From NCBI GenBank assembly GCA_001600415.1, contig BCJX01000013.1, positions 203,990 through 239,909 on the forward strand: a DNA stretch of 35,920 nt. The letters run 5' to 3'. Source of the stretch: Pascua guehoae. Lineage: Eukaryota; Basidiomycota; Tremellomycetes; Trichosporonales; Trichosporonaceae. Shown here in pieces: positions 1-12,180 of the stretch. The first letter of the stretch is position 1, and the number at the start of each line of letters is the position of its first letter. The translations under genes were made by a program, and so were the position numbers. The notes beneath the pieces are model-generated. The model ran no database searches. It had not been told where the DNA came from and saw only the letters and a program-made list of their open reading frames with translations.

Positions 1-28
1 AGTCCCCATCGACCCCGCCCCCACAAGA

Positions 29-1287
29 TCACCCAAACACCCTCTCCTCCACCGCCCTCACCCTCCCCTCAAGCGCCTCCAACAACGCCTCCTCGCGCAA
101 CTCGCCCCCCTGCCCCTGTGGCTGCCCCATCCCGCCCATGGCCACCTCGAGCGCGTCCATCTCGCGCGCGTCCGTGGGCGCGAGCTCGAACGCGTGCTCG
201 TCGTCGAGGTCTGCGTGTTCCGCCTGCTCGTGCGCGATGCGTTCCAGGTCGGGCGCGAGGACGGCGTCGCGCCGGACCTTTGCGAGGTCGGCGACGAGCG
301 TGCGGAGCGTGTCTACTAGGTCGGCCGACGCCAAGGTGGGTGCGGTGGTGGGGGGGGGTGCTTTTGCGGGGGTGGGGGTGGGGGTGGGGGAGAGGGACTG
401 GGAGCGCGGGGGGGAGAGCGAGGGCGACGCAGAGGCGCGGACGCGTGCGCGCCGCGCGGTTCCCGTTCCCGTTCCCGGGGCAGCTGCGGGGGAAGAGGTA
501 GAGTCCGAGAGGGCGATGGCGAGAAGAGCGTTGGCGCGGCCGCGGAGCTGGCCTAGACGCCGGGCGCGGGGGACGCTGGCGGCAAAGGACTGGTCGAAGC
601 CGGTTTGGAGCGTGGCGAGCTTGCCTTCGGTGATGCCTTCGCGGTACCCGGCCTGGGGTTAGCGGGCGGGGGGGCAACGCCGGGGGGGTGGGGGTAAGGG
701 CGCTGTGCAACGCGCCGGGGGAGGGGGAAGTAACGCGGATGGGGACGGGGGTAGGAATGGAGTCTGCGCTGGCGGTGGGAGTCTGCATGGGGGCTCGGGT
801 CAGGACCGACCCGGCTCGATGTCTCGCAGGTCACCGAGGTCGACACCAGACAAAAGGACCGGGGCGTGCACCAGGGCACACTGCTGACAAACGAGACTCG
901 GACTGTGATGACAAACCACAGGGGGAAGCGTCAGGCAGGCGTTGGGCAGGCGTCGAGGGCAAGCGAGGGCAAGCGTCAAGGGCCAATACCCATCAAGAGG
1001 CCGCCAATGAAGCCCGACACGAGCCCAGACGGCGAGCTCCACACACGCGTCTCAACCACGTCTCAGCACGTCTCTACCACGTCCCAATCACGTCCCAACC
1101 ACGTCCCAACCACGTCCCAACCACGCCTCGACCACGCCTCGACCACGTCCCAACCCCAGCCCACCACCACACCCAAACGCACATCGGTATACCTCTGCTC
1201 CATCCGCGAGTACTCTGTCGCCACGAGCGGGTCGGCCACGCCGCCCTGCGCGGGCGCCTCGGCAAAGTCGTCGTCCCAGTCGTCCAT
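29..1287 (-). CDS. YAE1: YAE1-like protein, deca-GX3 domain; Fe-S cluster adaptor for Rli1/ABCE1
   Basis: Two exons: 1287-1183 and 652-29 (stop TGA at 29-31), 242 aa, phase-0 junction with donor GTGCGT and acceptor CCCCAG. The N-terminus opens with the acidic W-containing MDDWDDDF that is typical of Yae1. Across the junction the protein reads YTD/AGYREGITEGK, then continues TLQTGFDQSF and LGQLRGRANALL, which is the G-every-fourth-residue deca-GX3 motif (about residues 36-80). In yeast, Yae1 pairs with Lto1 and recruits the cytosolic Fe-S targeting machinery to Rli1/ABCE1, a ribosome recycling ATPase. After the domain come a Ser/Pro/Thr-rich linker (about residues 85-135) and an acidic helical tail that I do not recognise. 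The 530-nt intron is far longer than most here and holds an 11-bp tandem repeat. The gene is head to head with DIM1. Family assignment rests on the GX3 motif and the N-terminus. Confidence 0.85.
1056..1156. repeat. 11-bp minisatellite in YAE1 intron
   Basis: About nine tandem copies of an 11-bp unit, CACGTCCCAAC on the + strand, with variants such as CACGCCTCGAC and CACGTCTCTAC. In the sense (minus) direction the array starts about 25 nt after the 5' splice site of the YAE1 intron. It creates several spurious overlapping open frames rich in W, G and V. Confidence 0.9.
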
Positions 1288-1793
1288 CCGTGTAAGTGTT
1301 GGGTGTGGAGTGAAAGTTGGGGGGGTGTGAGATGGACAAAGTTGCATGTGGATGGGGGCAGTCGATCAGTCAGCCGACGACTGAAATGTTGGTGGTGGTG
1401 ACGTAGGTTGATCTGCTCCCGCCCAAATGTCTCACATCGCCCATATACTCCTCTTCATGCAGAGTCTTGTCTGTAGTGTAGGTGTGCATGCAAACGAGTC
1501 ATCCCAGCTGTACTGAAGCGTGATGTATGCATGATGCCCATCCCGAATGATGTCTCTGCAAAATGGCACTCGAGCAACCCCCCCCCGCCCCCNCCAACCT
1601 CGCCATAACCCCCCCCCCCTCTCCCGCGCCTCGACTCGCGACTTGAACATTTTGGGTGGCAACAAAATCACGTGACGACAAAAGTTGACACCAGGCACCC
1701 CCTCCCCGTGCTTTCCACCCACCACGACCCCAAGAACCCATCCCATCCCATCCCATCCCACCTCTCCACAACTCGCTCACTCACCGACCCACG
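1288..1793. promoter_or_regulatory. Shared bidirectional promoter of YAE1 and DIM1
   Basis: A 506-bp spacer between the two start codons, so both genes are presumably driven from here. It holds an E-box palindrome (1668-1675), an overlapping GTCAAC-type element (1674-1689), a (CCCAT)-type pentamer run at about 1738-1763, C-rich tracts, and one undetermined base at 1593. No convincing TATA box. No gene is seen in this stretch. Confidence 0.6.
1668..1689. promoter_or_regulatory. TCACGTGA E-box overlapping a GTCAAC..TTTGTCG element
   Basis: TCACGTGA is a perfect 8-bp palindrome containing CACGTG, the Cbf1/bHLH-type site. It lies about 120 bp upstream of the DIM1 ATG. Directly overlapping it on the minus strand is GTCAACTTTTGTCGTC, which matches the palindrome upstream of ITC1 (19101-19116) at 13 of 16 positions. 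Function as a binding site is inferred. Confidence 0.5.
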
Positions 1794-4823
<3,030 letters not shown>

Positions 4824-5594
4824 TGTTGTAGAGTACTGTCGACATGTACACGTATGCATTCACATGCAGCAGACAGTATCCCAGGCAGGGCTATCGCAGA
4901 GCCACAGCCATGCCAAGGACACATGAACAGACCATGAAACAAAAGAGACGGGGTGTGAGAGCGGAGCGCTGTGCAGCAGGCGACAAGTTGTACAGTCGCT
5001 AGCCACAGCCTAGGCACACCGCCTCGGTACCCGCCTCCGCGAACGAGAATAAAGTGTCGACATGATGCGGCAACAAGAGTACTGGGCATGCTGGATTTTG
5101 GAGGTTGTTGGGACGGATTCGAAACTCGTGGATGCGTGGTGCGTGTGCCGGCGGATTAGGGACAAGTGGATGGGTGGGTGTGGTGGTGGTGATGGTAGAG
5201 AGGGCGTGAAGGGGGAGGAAGAAAAAAAGAAGAAGAAAAAAAAGTTGGGCGAGTGTGGTGGTCGTCACGTCGTCGTTCTCTGGGCTTTCTTGTTTTTAGT
5301 TTTGGTGCCAGGGCTAGATGCGCGAATCGAAAAAAGGCTTGCTAGATGGTGGCGAAGGGAGAGCAGGAGAAGGAGCGGGGTGTTAGACCGCCAGGATTGA
5401 AAAGAGTCGGGTCCGCAGGCGTGGACACAAGGGTGGAGAGGACGAGGAAAGGTTACAAGGATGCAGTGATCGCCATGCTGTCGAGTTCGAAGGTCATGTT
5501 GATGTATGGTACGGATCGTGCAAGGTCTGGGCGCTGGGCGTCAGTACACGCTCCGTGACACACCTCTCGTCCCACTCACAATACACTCTGCTCT
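4824..5594. other. Convergent intergenic region, DIM1/LARP 3' ends
   Basis: It lies between the DIM1 stop and the stop of the minus-strand La-motif gene, so it should hold both 3' UTRs. It includes an A-rich purine run at about 5217-5245. No coding exon, tRNA or inverted repeat is recognised. Confidence 0.6.
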
Positions 5595-8359
5595 TTATGC
5601 CTTGTACTCGACCTCGTCGCACTCGCTCTTTACGTCGCCCGCGACGCTCGTGGCCGGGGTCATGGTCTTGCCCTCGTCCGAGTTGAGCACACTCGCAGTC
5701 GAGCTCACGTTTGCGCTGCCCGAGCTCTTCATCAGAGCATTTTCGACGTCGAATTTCGGTCCAGGCGACGTTGGGGGGATCATGTCCTCAAACCCAAGCG
5801 CCGACGCGCCCGACGTGTCGACAGACGCCGGCAGACCATGCGAAATCTCGGCAGCCTCGCCCGCGCCCTTCTTTGGCGATGGCGATACATTCGACGCACC
5901 GCCTGCGCCGCTCGCACCAAACTTGCTCGGCCGCGCATCCGGAAGCACCCAGCGCTTGGCCTCGTCGCCGGCGAGTCGCACCATGTCGTCGCGCACCTCG
6001 AGGAGCGAGCTCAACACCATGACCTCGCGCACCACGCTCACGTCGGGCGTGAGCGACTTGATGCGGTTGAACGACGCAATCATCGCAACGTCGATCCAGC
6101 CCTCAGAGTCCATTTGCTGGCGAAGGAAGAAATCCATTGCCAGGTTTTGCATGCTGAAGTAGTATTCAGTCTGGCAGTCAGCATACACCCTTTTGTCGAT
6201 TTTTACCCACCTGGCCAAGGACATAGTACCGCAAAGGGTCGAGGTTGGCGATCTGCGTGACCGGGAGCGGAGGCGGCGCGCCTCCACGCACCGTGGGCAT
6301 ACCGGCGTACGTCCCCTGCGCGGCGTCGTACGCCGCAGGCACCATGTATGGGATCGGGTAGTAGGCGCTGTAGCCCATGCCGTAGCCGCGCTGGTACATG
6401 TTTGGATGCTCGCCACCCGACAGTGGCGCAAGGTCGGCGTACAGCCTCGAGTTGGCAGACATTTGCGACACTGAGCGGTACCCTCCCCTTCCTCGTCCAG
6501 CATACCCGCCACGGCCGTCGCGGTCGCGCCCACGCGGAGGCCGGGGCAGATTGGCAGCTGGGAATGTCTGCTGCGTGGCTGCAGCGGGCGAAGAGCCGTC
6601 GTGTGCTCGTGTCTCGGCAGAGAGCGGCACCGCGTTCAGGGAGGGCGACCCACGCTTGGATTGTTGGCTCGGTTGGCGAGACAGAGGCAGACTCATCGTA
6701 CCATTGGCAACAGATGTCGAGCCTTCGCCGCCATTGACCCGTTCGGCATCTCCCTCGACAGTACCAAAGCGGAAACCGTTGGCATTGGCCCCACGATGTG
6801 ACTCGGGCAACGGTGGCAGACGGATCTCGGACCCTTGCGAGTTTGAGCGCTGCATGCGCGTCTTCTTTTCGTGTGCGGCGTTGTTGCCACCCTTCTTCCG
6901 GCTCCCACCCTTGTCGGCCGACTCGGCGTCGCCACCCTTGCGCGGCTTGGCCTTTGGCTGCCGCCGACTGCTCTCGGCCGCCTTGTCTGCCGCCTCTTGC
7001 AGCTCGGAGCGCGATATGGGTGTCCACTTGGGTTTTTCTACGACACGTCAGTCGGTTCCACGGGCACAAACACGAATCAAACTCACTGCCAGTCTGTGTA
7101 GGCGCCGGCTGCTCCTCAACAGCGCTCGACGTCTCGCTTTCCTTCTTCTCATGCCTCGTCTTCTTCCCTTCGGCCTGCTTGGCCGTCTCGGCAGCCTGCG
7201 CCTGAGACACATCCGGCCACAACGTCGTATCAGACACTGGTGGCGGGACTGCCTCGGCCTTCTTCTTGGTCTTCTTGCCCGTCACCTTGATGTCGCCATT
7301 CGCCTCTGCAGAGGTCGTGGCTTCCGGGGCGGCACCACTGGCGACACTTCCAAACTGAAGCGCGGATGCAGCAGCAGCCTTGGACGAAGCCGGCGTTTGC
7401 CCATGGCTCGATGCCGACTTGGCAGCCGCGGCAGGTGTCAACGTCTTCTTCCGCAAGTCCCACGGGTTGACAGCAGGGGGTGGAGCTGCCTTCTTTGCAG
7501 CTGGAGCCGGAGCAGACGCCGGCGACGGTCCTGCTGATTTTGGACGCGCACGCCAGCTGCCTTCCACCTCGAGGCGCTCGCCTTTGGTGGCCTTTGCAGA
7601 AGATGCCTCGCCCGAGACAACGGGCGGTGCAGAGCTGGTGCCGTTGGCAGTCGGCAATGGTGCCGCGGCCGCAGTGCCGCGGGCTTTTAATGGCTTCTCG
7701 GTCGATGCCGAGGGAGCGGACGGGAGCGAGACGCTCGACTGTCCCGGGGTCGTCGTGCCCCACGCCGGCTTGGTTGGGCTCGACGTTGCTAATGAGCGGG
7801 CCGGAGCAGCAGCCGACTGGGTCTTGCCAGCGGCAGTCGTCGTAGTCGACGACGATGCCTCCTTCTTGGTCGCATTGGACTGTTGCCCTCTGCGCTGCTC
7901 GTCATCGCCAGCCTTTTCCTTGGCCGACTCGGACTTGTCATCACGCTCGCGCCAGTTGCGCGAGTTGCTAGCACGCTTTTCGTCTTGACGGTCTTGACGC
8001 TCGCGCTCGGGTCGCACCTTGTTGCGTCCTACCCGGACAGTCTCCCACGAGCCGTCGTCGTCGGCTTCTGGCTGCTGCTGCTGCTGCGTGGATGGCAGCT
8101 TGACGGTACTGGGGGCCATTGGAGAAGATGTCAAAGAGCTCGAGGCAACAGACGGCGAGGTCGAGTTGGGAGCCGTGTTGGGGTCCTTGATACGGTCGGC
8201 GTAAGAGCCAAGAGCGTGGAATACGCTCGTCGACTTGGCAGTCGTAGGCGCCATGCTTTGACGCGTAGGGGAAGAGGGCTGAGTAACAGCGCGCGGCAAA
8301 GGGGGAAACGAAGTCGGAGACGACGAGCGTTGAGGCGGGTTGGGCAATGGGGTCACCAT
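5595..8359 (-). CDS. La-motif RNA-binding protein, LARP1/Sro9 type
   Basis: Three exons: 8359-7087, 7037-6211, 6170-5595; 891 aa, with short introns of 49 and 40 nt. The La motif sits at about residues 690-790 and crosses the second intron: YYVLGQ/TEYYFSMQNLAMDFFLRQ, then MDSEGWIDVAMIASFNRIKSLT, matching the QxEYYFSxxNL...FLR...GW..... IAxFNR signature. There is no clear RRM after it, which fits LARP1/Sro9 rather than genuine La. These proteins bind mRNA, often on polysomes, and affect translation and stability. Residues 1-690 are largely low complexity (Ala/Ser/Lys/Pro), with a short Q run near residue 90, an ADRIKDPN segment, a KKPKWTPISRSELQEAADKA segment and an RGG-like patch (RGRGGYR). 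The ATG at 8359 is the first in-frame ATG; the upstream open frame has only TTG. Exact family subtype is inferred. Confidence 0.88.
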
Positions 8360-8367
8360 GTCAGCAT
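8353..8367 (-). promoter_or_regulatory. Four-residue uORF overlapping the LARP start codon
   Basis: An ATG at 8367 reads MLTW and then stops at TGA (8355-8353). The stop overlaps the presumed main ATG at 8359 out of frame. If the transcript leader includes it, initiating ribosomes would end within the main start, a layout compatible with translational control. The transcript start is unknown. Confidence 0.35.
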
Positions 8368-9821
8368 TGGCACGGCGTGCAGGTGGCGTGGGTGGGGGGG
8401 TGATTGCTTCGCGAGGACAATGGGGGGAAGGAAGAGGGGAGGGGTGTGTGTGTGTGCGCGTGACGACGAGGTTGTGGGGTAGCAACGTTTGACCGAGAGA
8501 GGACTTGTCGACAATGACAGTGCTACTGCTTTGCCCAGTCTTTTAGAGCACGGGATAGGTGTGTGCGCGGTTCTTGAACCGCGGTGGCACTGGCTGTGCG
8601 ACGCGCGACACGAGGGGGAGAAGCGACGGGATTTGTGGAAGAGTTGTGGAGGTTTGGGGGTGGGTGTGATTGGGAACGGGTGGATTGAAGGGTAGGCTGG
8701 TGTACACACAGCAGCAAGGACCGGGGACAGCAGTTGATAAGCAGACAGTCCCCACGGAGAGCTGAGAAAGGAGCAAAGTGTTGAGAATGTGTGAAAGGGG
8801 GTGGTGGAAAGCCAACAAGAGGCGTTGCAAAGTAGCAAACCTACCTTGTACCGCCGCGGTGGAGGCGAAACTGGGCTGGGCGCAAGGATTTGCTGGTAGC
8901 GCCAAGGTGCTTGACAAGACTTGTGACGCGACTGTTGGCCCCAACAATAATAACAAGCAAATGTATCAGCGGGGAGAGCGACACGTAGATTGTTGCACTA
9001 CACTGCACTGCATAGCGCGCTGCTTACGCACGATAATCGCCACCGGCAGAGTGGGGTGGGTGGTGCTGAAGGTCACGCGGCCACCGCCGTCTCTCTCTTG
9101 CACGCGTAATGTGCGCTTGCGCGTGTGGTCTGGCCGTACCAGCGAGTGCCGGTCGGAACTAGTGGGTGGCGAGGGGGGACGGGAGGGTCGGTGTAAGGTT
9201 GCTTGCTACGTGGGGAGCGGGGTGAGGTTGCGAGTCGCCGAGAAGATTTACGGATCCGAAGAGTCGACGTGCCGGTGTAATCGCGGAGGCTAAGCCGGGT
9301 CGGCGGCGAACGAGGCGGGACAGACGCGTGCTGGCACGGGATGTGGCCGAGTGCGAGGTCGCGGTGGAGTGTGCGTTGGGAGGCGAGGTCGAAGAGGAGG
9401 GTGCTGGGAGGGGCAGAGGGGGCGAGGAGGAGGAGGAGGAGGAGGAAGGAGGTAGAGGTAAAGGGGGGGTAATGCAAAGAAGACGACGACCGGAGGAAGG
9501 AAAGGGTCAAGCGGAGGGGTTGGGTTGGATGGTTTGGATTCAACGGACAAGAGAGCAACCGGCAGACCACCACCAACAGCCAGGTACCATGCATACAGCA
9601 CAGCGGGGTCAGGCGAGCACCCACCCAGGTAGGTAGAACATGCACCCAGGCTGCACAGCGCTGCAGGCTGCATACACACAGGCTATACAGCGGAGGCACC
9701 CCCTTGGCTGCTGGCCACCTGGTCCACCATACGCTCCTGCCTGTGTCATCCCACCCTACAGTACCCAGTGTTATCCGGGGGGATGCTTTGGAATCAGGTT
9801 ATTGTTGCTCTAATTTAGCTA

Positions 9822-9878
9822 ATTTGGTTCACTTTTGAAATACCCACGTGGTATCCCTTATTTGAAGCGGAACCAAAT
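9822..9878. promoter_or_regulatory. Inverted repeat around CCACGTGG upstream of IMP3
   Basis: Arms ATTTGGTTC (9822-9830) and GAACCAAAT (9870-9878) are perfect complements. Near the centre is the palindrome CCACGTGG (9844-9851), containing the same CACGTG core as the YAE1/DIM1 promoter. It lies about 265 bp upstream of the IMP3 ATG. A regulatory role is inferred. Confidence 0.45.
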
Positions 9879-10007
9879 AATCATTAGCCCAAACCCCCAT
9901 GTCATTGGAGGGGGAGTAAATCTTTACAGTTGGCCCAAACTGGGTGGGTGCAAGCGACAAAAGTTTGAGGCGCTCTCTCGGTCTCTGTCAGTGTCTCTCT
10001 CGTCGGC

Positions 10008-10015
10008 AATATAAC
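10008..10015 (+). promoter_or_regulatory. TATA-like box of IMP3
   Basis: AATATAAC lies about 100 bp upstream of the IMP3 ATG, followed by a CT-rich tract (10045-10070) of the kind common in fungal leaders. It could be a core promoter element. Confidence 0.4.
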
Positions 10016-10114
10016 CCCTCGTCTTTGATTTCTTTCCCCTCTTCACTCTCTCTCTCTCTCCTTCTCTCCATTCCCGGTCGGCCATCGTGGCCCCCGTGAC
10101 CATCATCCACCACC

Positions 10115-10964
10115 ATGCGTCAACTCAAGCACCATGAGAAGAAGCTTCTCAAAAAGGTCGACTTTCTCAACGTAAGTCGTCACAAACACCACCACCACCA
10201 GCTGGCAAGCTTGACTCGTCGACGACGTGCGATGTGACGATACCTAGAAGTCGCGACCGCCGCCGAGTCGCTGTCTCTCAGCTTGCTGGGAGACACGATG
10301 AGGCGGCACATTATGTGCGGTTACTTCATGCACCACCCTCTGATCGCTTGTCGAACCACGAGCCGTCTTGCCGGCCACACTGGGCTCCTTTTTGGTCGAG
10401 GCCAAGGCTGACACGTAACAGTGGAAGCAGGATGCTTCGCAGCGCGAGATCCGCGTCATGCACAAGTATCACATCCAGGACCGTGAAGACTATCACAAGT
10501 AAGTAGAGACAACCGTCCCCCGTCCCGTGGAGCGGTACTAACTCTCCAGGTACAACAAGATCTGTGGCAGCCTCCGCTCGCTCATCCACCGCATCTCGCT
10601 CCTGCCCGCCGAGGACCCGTTCCGGCAGCAAAAAGAGGCCGAGATGCTCAACAAGCTGTACGACATGGGCATTCTCGACGTTGGCGCCAAGCCGTCGGAC
10701 ATTGAGAACAAGGTGACGGTCTCGTCGATTGCGCGCCGCCGCCTCGCCGTCGTCGCCACGCGCCTCAAGATGGCCGAGAGCGTGTCGGACGCCGTCAAGA
10801 CGATTGAGCAGGGCCACATTCGCGTCGGCCCCTCGCCCGTCACCGACCCCGCCATGCTCATCACGCGCCACCTCGAAGACTTTGTCACCTGGGTCGACAC
10901 GAGCGCGCGCAAGCGTACGATTATGAAGTACAACGACGAGCTCGACGACTTTGACCTCCTCTAG
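10115..10964 (+). CDS. IMP3: Imp3, U3 snoRNP / SSU processome protein (S4-like)
   Basis: Three exons: 10115-10171, 10422-10498, 10550-10964; 182 aa, close to the usual length of about 183. The start [19 protein letters not shown] and the following [10 protein letters not shown] match Imp3 across species. [25 protein letters not shown] and the S4-type stretch [21 protein letters not shown] are also diagnostic. Imp3 helps U3 snoRNA base-pair with pre-rRNA in the nucleolar small-subunit processome. The first exon is 57 nt with a GTAAGT donor; intron 2 is 51 nt. Intron 1 (250 nt) is long for this organism and appears to host a C/D snoRNA. The ATG has CACC immediately upstream, and there is no better alternative start. 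Confidence 0.95.
10229..10347 (+). ncRNA. Candidate intronic C/D box snoRNA, 18S rRNA guide (snR55/U33-like)
   Basis: It lies inside IMP3 intron 1. The D box is CTGA at 10340-10343. The 11 nt at 10327-10337 (CATGCACCACC) are a perfect complement of GGUGGUGCAUG, a near-universal 18S rRNA segment. Counting five nucleotides upstream of the D box places the methylated base on the first U of that segment. As I recall, this is yeast Um1269 (snR55) and human Um1326 (U33). A C-like box GTGACGA (10234-10240; consensus RUGAUGA, one change) is closed by a 4-bp stem, GCGA (10229-10232) with TCGC (10344-10347). Possible internal boxes are D' CTGG (10286-10289) and C' ACGATGA (10295-10301). The guide and its spacing are strong evidence; the C box is imperfect. 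Confidence 0.6.
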
Positions 10965-11387
10965 GATGTCACCCACACGCCCTTGTTTTACCACACCACC
11001 CGGTAGTTTTTCGGTTCCCAACCCACCTGTGTCACCCTATCCACATTATTGTACAGACTAGTCTTTTGTATCACCCATTGGCACAACCAACATGACATGT
11101 GAATCACTGCATTGCATACAACCGTGCGAGAGTGGGGTGTGGCAGACTGACCTCACGAACAGTTTAAATGTGCCCAGTTTTGCACCAGTGACAGTCTGCG
11201 GGGCGGCGCAGCCACAGTCGATTGTAACGCCCGCTCCGCATGGCACATGCTGGTCCTCCAATTGTGAACCCTGTGCCACCCAACAGCACGGGGTACTGGT
11301 CAACTTTTCATAAGTTGCCGTCCACGCCACGACCAAGACTCGACTCGCTACCACCATCTGACGGACGCGGGCACCCAAAAAGCCAGC
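10965..11387. other. Intergenic, IMP3 3' end to tRNA-Gln cluster
   Basis: About 420 bp containing the IMP3 3' UTR. No gene, repeat or RNA is recognised apart from the Pol III terminator at 11377-11381. Confidence 0.6.
11377..11381 (-). terminator. Pol III T5 terminator, tRNA-Gln copy 1
   Basis: Five T in the sense direction, 6 nt after the tRNA 3' end. Confidence 0.7.
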
Positions 11388-11467
11388 AGGTCTGACTGGG
11401 AATCGAACCCAGATTACAAGAACGACCGCGTCAGAATCTTGTGTACTAGCCTTTATACGATCAAACC
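11388..11467 (-). tRNA. tRNA-Gln(CTG), copy 1, 8-nt intron
   Basis: 5' end at 11467. Acceptor GGTTTGA pairs with TCAGACC (one G-U), with discriminator T, as in yeast tRNA-Gln. D stem GTAT/GTAC, anticodon stem CAAGA/TCTTG, T arm CTGGG-TTCGATT-CCCAG. The anticodon loop reads TTCTGA, then 8 extra bases (CGCGGTCG), then T. Removing the extra bases from the canonical 37/38 position gives TTCTGAT with anticodon CTG. The mature length is 72 nt, identical to copies 2 and 3. Confidence 0.88.
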
Positions 11468-11570
11468 GCGACAATGACAGCTTCTTGTGCGCTGCGTGCC
11501 CGCCACCAGCTCAGAAGCAATAAACATCGAGGACAGTGTCTCACGCCCGAGTCGCCGTGTCTGCAGGCCC

Positions 11571-11575
11571 AAAAA
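11571..11575 (-). terminator. Pol III T5 terminator, tRNA-Gln copy 2
   Basis: Five T in the sense direction, 6 nt after the tRNA 3' end, in the same context (CTTTTTGGGC) as the other copies. Confidence 0.7.
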
Positions 11576-11581
11576 GCAAGC

Positions 11582-11662
11582 AGGTCTGACTGGGAATCGA
11601 ACCCAGATTACAAGAACGACCTTGATCAGAATCTTGTGTACTAGCCTTTATACGATCAAACC
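11582..11662 (-). tRNA. tRNA-Gln(CTG), copy 2, 9-nt intron
   Basis: The mature sequence is identical to copy 1. The insert between loop positions 37 and 38 is TCAAGGTCG (9 nt). It lies 194 bp from copy 1. Part of the flank is duplicated as well: ATAAAC-TCGAGGACAG occurs near 11520 and 11717, indicating a local tandem duplication. Confidence 0.88.
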
Positions 11663-12102
11663 GGGACAACTGAAACCACTGCCCATGCTCTGCTGCCAGT
11701 CCCTGGGCCAAGAGCGATAAACGTCGAGGACAGCGATGCGGTTGTCGGGGACGACCTGTCGTTGGCCCTGGGGCTATCCCGCCCAACGTGGTCGACAGTC
11801 GGCTAGTCGCTCCCAGCCCACGCCTCGCTGCCTCGTATCCGCCCACGAACAGGGGGTATGCCAGCGTGCAGCGTGCAGCGTGGCCACTTGATGCCCATCG
11901 ACGGCGTGCAAGAAGAGCCCATCGACAGCGTGGGAGAAGAGCAAGAGCCCCTTCGGCGACTGGGCTGGGAGCCACTTGGACCTGCACTCGGTGATGCTTC
12001 TGGCCCACCCAGTGCCTCCCATGATAGGGGTGCCACCACCGCCGGTGAGAATCATGGACGACGACCTGTAGCCAGGAATGCAGCCGGCCCAAAAAGGTAG
12101 GT
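11663..12102. other. Spacer between tRNA-Gln copies 2 and 3
   Basis: About 440 bp without a recognised gene. It includes a short direct duplication of a roughly 24-bp unit around 11895-11942 (CCCATCGACRGCGTG..AGAAGAG) and GTGCAGC repeats at about 11866-11880. Confidence 0.6.
12091..12095 (-). terminator. Pol III T5 terminator, tRNA-Gln copy 3
   Basis: Five T in the sense direction, 7 nt after the tRNA 3' end. Confidence 0.7.
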
Positions 12103-12180
12103 AGGTCTGACTGGGAATCGAACCCAGATTACAAGAACGCTCGTCAGAATCTTGTGTACTAGCCTTTATACGATCAAACC
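12103..12180 (-). tRNA. tRNA-Gln(CTG), copy 3, 6-nt intron
   Basis: The mature sequence is identical to copies 1 and 2. The insert between positions 37 and 38 is only CGAGCG (6 nt). All stems are intact, so nothing suggests a pseudogene. This would be an exceptionally short tRNA intron. Confidence 0.86.

Larger units (their letters stand above)
8368..10114. other. Intergenic region between LARP and IMP3 (divergent promoters)
   Basis: About 1.75 kb with no supported gene. It holds the pyrimidine-rich leader of the LARP gene (with a possible 5' UTR splice donor, AAGGTAGGT in minus sense, near 8850), purine tracts such as the GAG repeat at about 9426-9452, then a more AT-rich stretch (9780-9930) containing an inverted repeat around a CACGTG box, and the IMP3 leader with CT-rich tracts. 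Long open frames here, such as the minus-strand frame 9073-9699, look compositional. Confidence 0.6.

Noticed and set aside
69..788. Long minus-strand frame of 239 codons, rich in Arg and Pro
   Set aside because: Out-of-frame shadow of YAE1 exon 2; low-complexity R/P/H composition caused by GC content.
9073..9699. 209-codon minus-strand frame
   Set aside because: Runs of Leu, Pro and Ser from a GAG/CTC repeat; no motif, and it sits in a promoter region.
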